DNA from: Bradyrhizobium sp. 195 | GTDB taxonomy: Bacteria; Pseudomonadota; Alphaproteobacteria; Rhizobiales; Xanthobacteraceae | NCBI RefSeq assembly: GCF_023101665.1 | Contig: NZ_CP082161.1 | Coordinates: 6,696,001 to 6,760,000 of the forward strand | Direction of reading: 5' to 3' | DNA length: 64,000 bases | In this document: in pieces, positions 43,790-55,279 of the stretch | How the letters are laid out: every line of letters starts with the position of its first letter | Position numbering within the stretch: position 1 is the stretch's first letter | Notes under the pieces: generated by a model | The model's database searches: none | What the model saw: only the letters and a program-made list of their open reading frames with translations | Told to the model about the DNA's origin: nothing | Made by a program: the position numbers and the translations under genes

Positions 43790-44995
43790 ATGCTGACCCA
43801 AGCGCTCCTGGTTGACGACAGCCGCTCTGTCCTCAACTTCCTGAAACGTCACATCGAGGCTGAAGGTCTGGTCGAGGCCACCACCTTCCTTGATCCCGTG
43901 GAAGCGCTGACTTGCGCACGGGAGCGCGCCTTCGATCTCGTGCTGGTCAACTACGAGATGCCGCATATGGACGGCATCAGCTTTATCCGCACCTTCCGCA
44001 GGCTTCCTGGCTGCGCCGATATTCCGATCGCGATGATCACGTCGCGACAGACCGATGACGTCAAGATGGAAGCGCTGCAGGCCGGTGCAACCGATTTCCT
44101 GCCCAAGCAGCCGAAGAGCGTCGAGATGACGGTGCGGCTGCGGAATTTGATTCAGCTTGGTGCAGCCGTGCGCAAGCTCAGCGATCGCGCGGCGCACCTG
44201 GCGAGCGAAGTCGCAGCAGCCACACGAAAGCTCGGCGAGCGCGAGGAGGAGATCATCCTGCGGCTCGCGCTTGCGGTCGAATATCGCGACAACGACACCG
44301 GCGAGCACACGCTGCGGGTCGCCCGGTACAGCCGCATCATCGCCGAGCAGCTCGGCCTGCCGGCCCGGCTCTGCCGCGACATTTATCTGGCCGCTCCCCT
44401 GCACGACGTCGGCAAGGTCGCCATTCCCGACAATATCCTGCTCAAGCCCGGCAAGCTGACCGACCAGGAGATGGCGGTGATCCGGACCCATGCGACGATC
44501 GGCGAGAAGATTTTGGCGGACTCAACCTGCGAGCTGATCCAGCTCGGTGCGCAAATTGCCGCAGGCCATCATGAGCGCTGGGACGGCGCGGGCTATCCCA
44601 GCGGTCTCAAGGCTGACGAGATTCCAATGGCCGCACGCGTGGTCGCGGTCGCTGACGTCTTCGACGCGCTGACGACACGACGACCATATAAAGAGCCGAT
44701 GCCGATCGAGGTGGCGCGCAACTATTTGGTCGAGAACAAGGGCCGGCAGTTCGATCCGGCCTGCGTCGAGGCCTTTTTGTCGCGCTGGGACGAGGTCCTC
44801 GATATCGCCGCCGGGGGACAGGCGACGCCGTTCCTCAAAGCCGAGGCTCCTCTCGCTCCAATCACAGAGTGTGCGGCCGAAGGCCGTTCGCCCGAATTTG
44901 CCGCGCCACCTGATATCGTCGTCCGGCCAACGGCTTGGCACCCCTTTGTCGCCGATGGTGGGTTTGAACCACTTCCTGCTAGAGTGCACCAATAG
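43790..44995 (+). CDS. HD-GYP phosphodiesterase with a receiver domain lacking the phospho-acceptor Asp
   Basis: 401 residues from the ATG at 43790. The receiver domain (1-120) keeps the acidic pair (LVDDSRS), the Ser/Thr in ITSR and the Lys in LPKQP, but the phospho-acceptor site is Asn54 in VLVNYEMPHMDG (codon AAC at 43949-43951). The HD-GYP domain (about 160-345) has HD in LHDVGKVAIPDN, HH in AGHHERWDG and the GYP in DGAGYPSG, so c-di-GMP hydrolysis is likely. Loss of the Asp means no normal phosphorylation; the receiver may be a protein-docking or constitutive module. It faces away from the chemotaxis operon. Confidence 0.93.
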   Translation: MLTQALLVDDSRSVLNFLKRHIEAEGLVEATTFLDPVEALTCARERAFDLVLVNYEMPHMDGISFIRTFRRLPGCADIPIAMITSRQTDDVKMEALQAGATDFLPKQPKSVEMTVRLRNLIQLGAAVRKLSDRAAHLASEVAAATRKLGEREEEIILRLALAVEYRDNDTGEHTLRVARYSRIIAEQLGLPARLCRDIYLAAPLHDVGKVAIPDNILLKPGKLTDQEMAVIRTHATIGEKILADSTCELIQLGAQIAAGHHERWDGAGYPSGLKADEIPMAARVVAVADVFDALTTRRPYKEPMPIEVARNYLVENKGRQFDPACVEAFLSRWDEVLDIAAGGQATPFLKAEAPLAPITECAAEGRSPEFAAPPDIVVRPTAWHPFVADGGFEPLPARVHQ

Positions 44996-45085
44996 TCAAA
45001 GCGTGATTCTGGTCACACTTACCTGGGCGCTCCGGTGCTAAAAGTCGCACCGGGACGGGGACCAGCAAATTATCGGTCGAATTGA

Positions 45086-45766
45086 ATGAGCATACCCATG
45101 AGAAGCCTGATCGGCGCCGTTGTCGGCGCGTTCTGTTTTGCGGCCCCCGCCTTGGCGGAGACGCCGGCCGCGATCGTCGAGGATGTGCAAGGCAAGGTCG
45201 ACGGCGTCGAATTCATGGACTATGTCGCGCCCGGCAAGATCATCAAGCTCGGGCCCAAAGCGAGCATTACGCTCAGCTACCTCAAATCCTGCCTGCGCGA
45301 GACGATCAGCGAGGGCGTCGTGTTGGTCGGCGCCGAGCAAAGCACCGTGCAGCTCGGCGACGTGCAGCGCGCCAAGGTGCCCTGTGATACCAAGGCGGCG
45401 CAGCTCTCCGAGCGCGAGGCGAATCAGAGTGCCGCGACCACGTTCCGGACCATGCGGTCCGATGCCAAGGGCACTCCGTCCAAGCTGCCGACGATCTACG
45501 GCGTCGCGCCGCTGGTCCAGGCCAAGAGCGGGAGCACGCTGGTGATCGAGCGCACCGACGGCAAGGAAGCCACGATCAGCATACCGCTCAAGAACGACAT
45601 CATGATCCGCGGCAAGTTTTATGATTTCGCCAAGGCCGGGAAATCGCTGACCCCGGGCGGCAGCTATCTCGCAAGCCTCGGCGCCAAGCGTTACACCTTC
45701 CTGGTCGACGCCAGTGCCACCTCGTCACCGACCCCGATCATCGGCCGCCTGCTGCGGCTCGAATAA
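45086..45766 (+). CDS. Secreted protein coupled to a CHASE2 cyclase
   Basis: 226 residues with a signal peptide ending PALAE (about 24). The mature part has beta strands and two cysteines (LKSCLRE and VPCDTK), with a FecR-like sense to its start (AIVEDVQGKVDG, then VAPGKIIKLGPKASITLSY). It ends 19 bases before the cyclase start, so both are likely one transcript. A periplasmic sensor or ligand-binding partner for the CHASE2 domain is a reasonable guess. No family confirmed. Confidence 0.65.
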   Translation: MSIPMRSLIGAVVGAFCFAAPALAETPAAIVEDVQGKVDGVEFMDYVAPGKIIKLGPKASITLSYLKSCLRETISEGVVLVGAEQSTVQLGDVQRAKVPCDTKAAQLSEREANQSAATTFRTMRSDAKGTPSKLPTIYGVAPLVQAKSGSTLVIERTDGKEATISIPLKNDIMIRGKFYDFAKAGKSLTPGGSYLASLGAKRYTFLVDASATSSPTPIIGRLLRLE

Positions 45767-45785
45767 GTGGCCTAGCGACGGGGCG

Positions 45786-47936
45786 ATGCGGCGGATCGGG
45801 GGACGGGACATCGTTGCAGCTATCCTGATTGCGCTCCTCGCGGGCGCAATTTTCATGTCTCCGCCGCTCCAGACGCTCCAAGGCCTCTCGCTCGACATTC
45901 TCACGGCACTGCGCGGCAAGGTCATTGGCGACCGCCGCGATCCCGCCAATTCGCCGGTCGTCGTCGTGGCCATCGACGGCGAGACCTACGACACCCCGCC
46001 CTTCAAGGGATCGCCGACGCAGACCTGGACGCGCGAGATCGGCCGCGTGCTCGGGAGCATCACCGAGGGTGGCGCCAAGGTGATCGGCTTCGACGTCATC
46101 TTTCCGAGCTCGATTGAGCAGTCGGAGATTCCCTTCGGCGACACCTCGGTCGGCAGCCGCATGAAGGGCTTCGACCGGGACTACCTGATCGCATTGCGGC
46201 AGATCTCCGACAGCGGCAAATTGGTGCTCGGCGATATCCTGAGCAACGACCATCCGGAAGTCCCCTATCGCGCACAGCAAGTCGCGGTGCGCAACAGCAT
46301 CCGCGCGCTCAACGTGCATACCGACGCCGATGACGTGATCCGGCGCATGCCGCTGAGCTTCTCAATCGAGGGCAAACCGGTGCCCGCAATGGCGGTCGAG
46401 CTCGCGGCGCGTGCGCTTGGTGCAAAGCCCGGGATCGCGCCGTCTGGCTCGACCGAATTGTCCGGCTATGCAATCCCGAGCGCGTTTCCGAATACCGTGA
46501 CGCTCAACTTTCGAGGGCTGGGCCGCGATGTCCCGACCTTCTCCTTCGCCGATCTGCGCGCCTGCGTCGAAAAAGGCGATCGCGAATTCTTCCGCCGCGC
46601 CTTCGAGGGCAAAGTCGTGCTGCTCGGCACGGTCCTCAATTTCGAGGATCGCAAGCTCACATCGATGCGCCTGTCCGGCGGCTATGACGGCGCGCCGGCG
46701 GCGCGATGCGCCCTGCCCGCGCCGGAGCGCGCCATGCAACGCGCCCGCAGCGACATCGCCGGCGTGTTCGTGCACGCCACCGCTGTTCGCAACCTGATCG
46801 AGCGCGATGCCCTGACCGAGCTTGGCTTCCCCGCGCGGACCATTCTCACGATCGCGTTTGCGCTCGTCATCGCTTGCGCCGCCTGCATGCTTGCGCCGAG
46901 CGGAGCGCTGGTCGCCTGGTTCGCTCTCACTGCCATTTACGCTGCCGTGGCCGTCAGCGCGTTCGTTCATGCCTTGGCATTGCCGTTGACGGAGCCGGCA
47001 CTCGCCGGCCTTGCCGCGCTCGCGATCATGACCGGCTACAGATTCGTGCTGGCCGATCGCGACGAGCGCTTCCTGCGCAAGAGCTTCGCCTTTTACCTCG
47101 CGCCGGAGGTCATCGAGACCATGGTCACCTCCGGCAAGATGCCGGCGCTCGGCGGCGAAATGCGCAACGTCACCATGTTCTTTTCCGACCTCAGCGGTTT
47201 CTCGTCCATTGCCGAAACCATGACACCGGGCGAGTTGGTGACGCTGATGAACGAATATCTGTCCGCCATGACCGACATCATCGAAAGCCATGGCGGTTAC
47301 GTCGACAAATATATCGGCGATTCCATCGTCGCCATGTTCGGCGCGCCGGCCGACGATCCCGCACACGCTCGCAACGCGGTTCGCGCCGCACTGAAGTGCC
47401 ATACGAGGCTTGTGGAGCTCAATGCCGGCAATCCCGCTTTCGCCGGGCACGGCCTGTCGCATCGCATCGGTCTCAACAGCGGCGAAGCCGTGGTCGGCAA
47501 TATCGGCTCGCGCCGCCGCTTCAACTATACCGTGATGAGCGACACTGTGAACGTCGCCTCACGGCTCGAGGGCGCCAACAAATATTACGGCACCGCGATC
47601 ATGGCCTCCGAAACGACGATGGTGCAGGCCGGCGATAGTTTCGCCTGGCGCGAGCTCGACGCGATCAGGGTGCAGGGCCGCGGCGAGGCCATCAAGGTGT
47701 TTGAGCCATTGGCGGACATGGGCGCGGAGAGCGCCGACCAAGCCAAGGTCGCCGCCGCATATGCGGAGGGGCTCGCCTGCTGGCGCGCGCGGGATTTCGC
47801 GAAGGCGTCCGATGCGTTCCGGCGTGTCGCAGAGATCGATCCGGCATCGGCGCGGTTTGCCGACCGCGCGCGAGCGCTCATCGCAGATCCGCCGCCGTCC
47901 GATTGGACACCCGTCCACGCGCTGGAAGGGAAGTAG
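45786..47936 (+). CDS. CHASE2-domain adenylate cyclase
   Basis: 716 residues from the ATG at 45786 (an upstream start lies inside the previous gene). A first membrane helix (about 9-28), then a CHASE2 periplasmic domain (about 40-330) with VVVVAIDGETYD and GAKVIGFDVIFPSS, then three membrane helices (about 345-425). The class III cyclase domain (about 455-640) has metal-binding Asp in FFSDLSGF and YIGDSIVAMFG, the adenine-selecting Lys in VDKYIGD and Asp in VMSDTVNV, and the Asn/Arg pair in NVASRLEG. This set fits an active adenylyl cyclase making cAMP. A short TPR-like tail follows. Confidence 0.92.
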   Translation: MRRIGGRDIVAAILIALLAGAIFMSPPLQTLQGLSLDILTALRGKVIGDRRDPANSPVVVVAIDGETYDTPPFKGSPTQTWTREIGRVLGSITEGGAKVIGFDVIFPSSIEQSEIPFGDTSVGSRMKGFDRDYLIALRQISDSGKLVLGDILSNDHPEVPYRAQQVAVRNSIRALNVHTDADDVIRRMPLSFSIEGKPVPAMAVELAARALGAKPGIAPSGSTELSGYAIPSAFPNTVTLNFRGLGRDVPTFSFADLRACVEKGDREFFRRAFEGKVVLLGTVLNFEDRKLTSMRLSGGYDGAPAARCALPAPERAMQRARSDIAGVFVHATAVRNLIERDALTELGFPARTILTIAFALVIACAACMLAPSGALVAWFALTAIYAAVAVSAFVHALALPLTEPALAGLAALAIMTGYRFVLADRDERFLRKSFAFYLAPEVIETMVTSGKMPALGGEMRNVTMFFSDLSGFSSIAETMTPGELVTLMNEYLSAMTDIIESHGGYVDKYIGDSIVAMFGAPADDPAHARNAVRAALKCHTRLVELNAGNPAFAGHGLSHRIGLNSGEAVVGNIGSRRRFNYTVMSDTVNVASRLEGANKYYGTAIMASETTMVQAGDSFAWRELDAIRVQGRGEAIKVFEPLADMGAESADQAKVAAAYAEGLACWRARDFAKASDAFRRVAEIDPASARFADRARALIADPPPSDWTPVHALEGK

Positions 47937-47980
47937 CGGCCGGCAATGCGCCGCTTCACGTGCTGCGAGATCACGCCACC

Positions 47981-50103
<2,123 letters not shown>

Positions 50104-50452
50104 TGCATCGGACCAAAGACCAAGGGCGCCATGGTCGAAGCCACACCGCGAACGGCGTTGGGCTCTCATCACCACTTACCTTCGTATAGAGGATCCCATC
50201 CTTTGGATGGAGCCCCTTTACCTCCGTACAATTGCGCAGGGAATGCGCTCGCCTTAACGTGGCTGCATTCGGCGCGCTGGCGCTGGTGGCATGGAACCTC
50301 CCTAACCTTGGCGCAAGGCGGCCAACCCTGTCCGGTCGTCTGCGCCGCTTTTTTAGCAAAGCCATCCGCGCCGTCATTGTTTTTCCGGCCGACGCACTGC
50401 GCCATTTCGGCCGAACCGTCCGGCTTTCGCGCGGAAGTGGGGATTTTCAACA
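50104..50452 (+). ncRNA. Candidate small RNA or leader with attenuator before the NYN gene
   Basis: 349 bases without a gene. A TATAGA (50185-50190) resembles a -10. A perfect 6-bp hairpin (CCATCC-TTT-GGATGG, 50196-50210) follows, and a strong intrinsic terminator ends at 50354. Between them is an ATG-GAA-CCT-CCC-TAA frame (50291-50305). A transcript of about 160 nt from near 50196 to 50354 would fit a free small RNA or an attenuated leader. No Rfam family, including 6S RNA, could be assigned by eye. Confidence 0.35.
50310..50354 (+). terminator. Intrinsic terminator before the NYN gene
   Basis: Outer stem GGCGCA/TGCGCC (50310-50315 with 50341-50346), inner stem CGGCC/GGTCG with one G-U pair, and a run of six T at 50349-50354. 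This is the clearest terminator on the plus strand in this region. It is 98 bases before the NYN start and 207 bases after the regulator stop. Confidence 0.75.
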
Positions 50453-51064
50453 ATGTCTTCGATTGGGAAGATCGCGCTCTTTATCGATGGCTCCAATCTC
50501 TATGCCACCTCCAAGGCGCTGGGTTTCGACATCGATTACAGGCGTCTGCTCGGTGAATTCCAGAGCCGAGGTACGCTGTTGCGGGCCTTCTACTACACGA
50601 CCGTCATCGAGGATCAGGAGTATTCGTCAATCCGTCCCTTGATCGACTGGCTCGACTATAACGGATATACCGTCGTCACTAAGCTCACCAAGGAGTTCAT
50701 CGACGCCGGTACCGGTCGCCGCAAGGTGAAGGGCCGCATGGATGTCGACCTCGCCGTAAGCGCGATGGAACTCGCCGAGCATGTGGATCAGATCGTGTTG
50801 TTCTCGGGCGATGGGGATTTTCGTTCGCTGGTGGAGTCCCTGCAGCGCCGCGGTGTCCGCGTGACGGTCGTCTCCACACTCTCTACTCAGCCCCCCATGG
50901 TTGCCGACGACCTGCGCCGACAGGCGGACGTCTTCATCGATTTGGCAGACCTGAAACAAAAAGTGGGGCGCGACCCGACCGAACGACCGGGATCGCGCGA
51001 GATGCGTCAGACATCGCAATTCCTCGCACGCGGAGCCATCAATCGCGGCGACCCGGTGGAGTGA
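50453..51064 (+). CDS. NYN-domain (LabA/DUF88-type) putative ribonuclease
   Basis: 203 residues. The NYN/PIN-like core runs over about 5-160: ALFIDGSNLYATSK with a first Asp, KGRMDVDLAVSAMELAE with a second acidic cluster, and VLFSGDGDFRSLVESLQRRG with the last Asp pair, then IDLADLK. These Asp residues form the metal site of a PIN-like nuclease, so RNA cleavage is likely. The tail is Arg-rich and probably flexible. It sits between pob and pca genes but is not expected to belong to aromatic catabolism. Confidence 0.9.
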   Translation: MSSIGKIALFIDGSNLYATSKALGFDIDYRRLLGEFQSRGTLLRAFYYTTVIEDQEYSSIRPLIDWLDYNGYTVVTKLTKEFIDAGTGRRKVKGRMDVDLAVSAMELAEHVDQIVLFSGDGDFRSLVESLQRRGVRVTVVSTLSTQPPMVADDLRRQADVFIDLADLKQKVGRDPTERPGSREMRQTSQFLARGAINRGDPVE

Positions 51065-51083
51065 TCCCGGGACGGCCGGCTCC

Positions 51084-51710
51084 TCATACGTCGAAAAATA
51101 CCGTCTCCTCCGGCCCCTGCAAATTGATCGTAAAGGAATACACGACCTTGCCGGCACGCTCGCCGCGCTTTGCGATCAGGGTCGAGCGCCGGGACGGCTG
51201 TTCGATCAGGTTGAGCACGGGGTCGGCGGCGTTGGCGGCCTCTTCATCCGAGAAATAAAGCCGCGTGTTGAGGCCGATGTTGATGCCGCGCGCGACGATC
51301 CAGACATTGACGTGCGGCGCGCATGTCCGTCCCGCTTTGTCGATGATCGCACCGGGCTTGATGGTCTCGAAGGTCACGAGACCGCTCTCGAAGTGGGAGC
51401 CGGCGCGGCCCCAGCCGCGAAACTCCTGCTCCAGCGCACCGGCCGAGCGATCGGCCGGATGATTGTAGCGGCCGCTCGCATTGGCCTGCCAGATTTCCAG
51501 CAGCACGTCGCGCAGCGGCGTGCCGCTGCCGTCGAGCACCTTGCCTTCCAGCGTGATGCGCTCGCCCTGCGTGTTCGGCGTCACCAGCACGTTGGAAAAA
51601 TTCTTCTCGAAGATGTCGAATCCCGCCATCGCGGGGATCAGGCCGATATGGACGTAGGGACCGGCGGTCTGCGACGCCGTTTCCTTGAGATAGTTGAGCG
51701 GCTGCGGCAT
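51084..51710 (-). CDS. pcaG: Protocatechuate 3,4-dioxygenase alpha subunit
   Basis: 208 residues from the ATG at 51710, four bases after the pcaH stop; a longer frame is not needed. It has the intradiol dioxygenase alpha-chain pattern: SQTAGPYVHIGL, VLLEIWQANASGRYNHPAD, FRGWGRAG and APHVNVWIVARGINIGLNTRLYF. The alpha chain lacks the iron ligands found in beta but completes the active site. With PcaH it cleaves protocatechuate to beta-carboxy-cis,cis-muconate. Confidence 0.95.
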   Translation of the reverse strand: MPQPLNYLKETASQTAGPYVHIGLIPAMAGFDIFEKNFSNVLVTPNTQGERITLEGKVLDGSGTPLRDVLLEIWQANASGRYNHPADRSAGALEQEFRGWGRAGSHFESGLVTFETIKPGAIIDKAGRTCAPHVNVWIVARGINIGLNTRLYFSDEEAANAADPVLNLIEQPSRRSTLIAKRGERAGKVVYSFTINLQGPEETVFFDV

Positions 51711-51714
51711 TTGC

Positions 51715-52603
<889 letters not shown>

Positions 52604-53524
52604 ATGAAAGAAATCGATCATTTGGCCCTCGACGGCCACGCGCTCGAACTGTTCCTTGCCGTGCTGGAGGAGGGATCGGTCACCGCGGCGGCAACAAGGC
52701 TCGGGCTGACGCAATCGGCGGTCAGTCACGGGCTGAACAAGCTGCGGCGGATCGCAGGCGATCCGCTATTCGCGAAATCCGGCCGCGGCATCGTCGCCAC
52801 CGCGCATGCGCAGGCCCTCGCCGCGAAGGCACGGGCGCTGATCGACGAGATGCGGAGCTTTGCCGGCGGCGTCACGTTCGAGCCGGCTCGTGCGCAGCTT
52901 TCGCTGACGATCGCCGCCAACGACTTCCAGCGCGACCTGCTGCTGCCGCGGTTCTTCGATCACGTCGCCGCGCAAGTGAAGGGCCTGAATTTGCGCGTGA
53001 TCCCCTCGCAGTCGCCCTCGCCTGCGATGCTGCGCGAAAACCGCTGTGATCTCCTGATCACGCCGCTGCCGCCATCCGGTGTCGATATCGTGCAGAAACG
53101 CCTTTTGAGCGATCATTACGTCTGTTACTTCGATCCCAAGATGCGCAGCGCGCCGACCGGCCGCGGTGCCTATCTCGCGGCGCGACACATCACTGTCGTC
53201 TACACCGACAATGAGCGGCTCGACTTCGACCGCCGGCTGGCGGCCAACGGTCTTCACCGCGACATCGCGATCTCGGTGCCGAGCTTTTCCGGGGTGCCGT
53301 CCTTCCTTCGCGGCTCGCAGATGCTGGCGAGCATGCCGAGCCTGCTGGCGTCTGGGGTCATGCGCGGTTTCGCGCAAACGCGGATTCCGCTGGCGTCCCG
53401 CACGCGGACGCTGGCCGAGCTGCCGATGTTCATGGTCTGGCACCAGCGCTATCAGAAAGACCCGGCCCATCGTTGGGTCAGGAGCCAGCTCGAGAGTGTC
53501 GCGGCGACGGCGGCGGGCGGCTGA
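52604..53524 (+). CDS. LysR-family regulator, probably of pcaHG
   Basis: 306 residues from the ATG at 52604; an earlier in-frame start lies inside the divergent region and gives no sensible sequence. The N-terminal HTH (about 10-70) contains LELFLAVLEEGSVTAAATRL and TQSAVSHGLNKLR. The effector domain (about 95-300) is typical LysR. Placement opposite pcaHG suggests it responds to a beta-ketoadipate pathway intermediate, like PcaQ. Its real ligand is unknown. Confidence 0.88.
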   Translation: MKEIDHLALDGHALELFLAVLEEGSVTAAATRLGLTQSAVSHGLNKLRRIAGDPLFAKSGRGIVATAHAQALAAKARALIDEMRSFAGGVTFEPARAQLSLTIAANDFQRDLLLPRFFDHVAAQVKGLNLRVIPSQSPSPAMLRENRCDLLITPLPPSGVDIVQKRLLSDHYVCYFDPKMRSAPTGRGAYLAARHITVVYTDNERLDFDRRLAANGLHRDIAISVPSFSGVPSFLRGSQMLASMPSLLASGVMRGFAQTRIPLASRTRTLAELPMFMVWHQRYQKDPAHRWVRSQLESVAATAAGG

Positions 53525-53621
53525 ACAGGACTCCACCGAATTGTACGGCCGCCGCGTCACGCCCGCGGACAGCTTGACACGTTGCAATCATCGCTGCCGC
53601 CTCAAGATACCTCCGGGACCG

Positions 53622-53643
53622 CGGCCCCGCGGGCGCGGGGCCG
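53622..53643. other. Very GC-rich 9-bp hairpin upstream of pncB
   Basis: CGGCCCCGC-GGGC-GCGGGGCCG, perfect over 9 bp with a 4-nt loop, in the 179-base gap before pncB (start 53704). There is no T-run after it. It may end the upstream transcript with other help or act in the pncB leader. Confidence 0.45.
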
Positions 53644-53703
53644 GTGACCTGCCCCTCGCCAAACCCACTGGTTGCGCAAAGGGAGCCACGCTAAAATCCC
53701 CCC

Positions 53704-55008
53704 ATGACAGTGACCGACATTGCGAGCCGAACCTACAATCACAGCTGGCGGCTGGATCCCATCATCCGCAGCCTGCTTGATACCGATTTCTACAAGCTAT
53801 TGATGTTGCAGATGATTCGGGAGGCCTACCCGAAGCAACAGGTGACCTTCTCGGTCATCAACCGCTCGCGCCACGTCCGGCTCGCCGAGATCATCGACGA
53901 GGGCGAGTTGCGCGCCCAGCTCGACCACGCCCGCACCATCCGCTTCACCAAGAAAGAGCTGATCTGGCTTGCCGGTAACACCTTCTACGGCAAGACCCAC
54001 ATGTTCTCGGCGGACTTCATCCGCTGGCTGGCTGAATTCCGCCTTCCCGAGTATGAGCTGCGCAAGGTCGAGGGCCAGTACGAACTGCATTTCCACGGGC
54101 CGTGGACCCACACCACGATGTGGGAGATTCCGGCGCTCGCAATCCTCAACGAGCTGCGCTCCCGTGCGGCGATCAAGGGCCGCGGCCGCTTCGAGCTCGA
54201 CGTGCTCTATGCGCGCGCCAAGGCCAAGCTCTGGACCAAGGTGGAGCGTCTTCGCGAGCTGGAGAACCTGCGCCTGTCCGACTTCGGCACCCGCCGCCGT
54301 CACGGCTTCCTCTGGCAGCGCTGGTGCGTGGAGGCGGTGAAGGAAGGCCTGGGCTCGTCCTTCATCGGCACCTCCAACGTGCTGCTCGCGATGGACAACG
54401 ATCTCGAGGCCATCGGCACCAATGCGCATGAGCTGCCGATGGTCGCGGCCGCGCTCGCCAAGGACGACGAGGAATTGCGCTGGGCGCCCTATCGCATTCT
54501 CGACCAGTGGCGCCAGACCTATGGCGGCAACCTCCTGATTGCATTACCCGATGCCTTCGGCACCAAGGCCTTCCTGCGCGATGCGCCGGAATGGGTCGCC
54601 GACTGGACCGGCTTCCGTCCCGACAGCGCGCCGCCGATCCAGGCCGGCGAGGAGATCGTCGCCTGGTGGCAGAAGAAGGGCCGCAACCCCAGGGACAAGC
54701 TGCTCGTCTTTTCCGACGCGATGGATGTCGGCTCGATCGAGGAGACCTATCATCACTTTGCCGGCCGGGTGCGGCTCTCCTTCGGCTGGGGCACCAACCT
54801 CACCAATGATTTCGTCGGCTGCACGCCGGATGGCTCGTTCAATCTCGATCCGATCTCGCTGGTCTGCAAGGTGTCGTCGGTCGACGGCCGTCCCGCCGTC
54901 AAGCTCTCCGACAATCCGGAGAAGGCGACCGGCATGCCCTCGGAGATCGAGCGTTACCTGCGCGTGTTCGGCGACGCTGGCCGCGTGCGCAAGCCGGTGC
55001 TGGTCTAG
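53704..55008 (+). CDS. pncB: Nicotinate phosphoribosyltransferase
   Basis: 434 residues. Family motifs: [56 protein letters not shown] with the likely phosphorylated His and [11 protein letters not shown]. It joins nicotinate to PRPP with ATP help, in NAD salvage. It stands apart from the aromatic genes. Start at ATG 53704. No other genes of the NAD pathway are seen here. Confidence 0.96.
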   Translation: MTVTDIASRTYNHSWRLDPIIRSLLDTDFYKLLMLQMIREAYPKQQVTFSVINRSRHVRLAEIIDEGELRAQLDHARTIRFTKKELIWLAGNTFYGKTHMFSADFIRWLAEFRLPEYELRKVEGQYELHFHGPWTHTTMWEIPALAILNELRSRAAIKGRGRFELDVLYARAKAKLWTKVERLRELENLRLSDFGTRRRHGFLWQRWCVEAVKEGLGSSFIGTSNVLLAMDNDLEAIGTNAHELPMVAAALAKDDEELRWAPYRILDQWRQTYGGNLLIALPDAFGTKAFLRDAPEWVADWTGFRPDSAPPIQAGEEIVAWWQKKGRNPRDKLLVFSDAMDVGSIEETYHHFAGRVRLSFGWGTNLTNDFVGCTPDGSFNLDPISLVCKVSSVDGRPAVKLSDNPEKATGMPSEIERYLRVFGDAGRVRKPVLV

Positions 55009-55279
55009 CCGCGGACCCAACTCTCTTCCTCAAGTAAACCGCGCACGACAAACCCGAAGCATGGGTTCGCCGATGCCACACCAGTTCCGATTCAGCGGCA
55101 TTTGAAGCGATCTGCGAATATTCACGTCACAGTGCCTTCACCCTGCGACGCAGTCCTGCGCGCTTTTCAGAGCGAGTTAAGCAACCATCTCCTCTACTTC
55201 GCGTTGCAGGCGCAGCGCTTCCGCTGGGGTCGTTGCGCGATTTGGGGAACGCAGGGTGTTTCGCAGAACAGCGACGTCG

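Noticed and set aside
50104..50452. 6S RNA or tmRNA
   Set aside because: No recognisable tmRNA tRNA-like piece and no clear 6S-type closing stem; only a generic small RNA or leader can be proposed.
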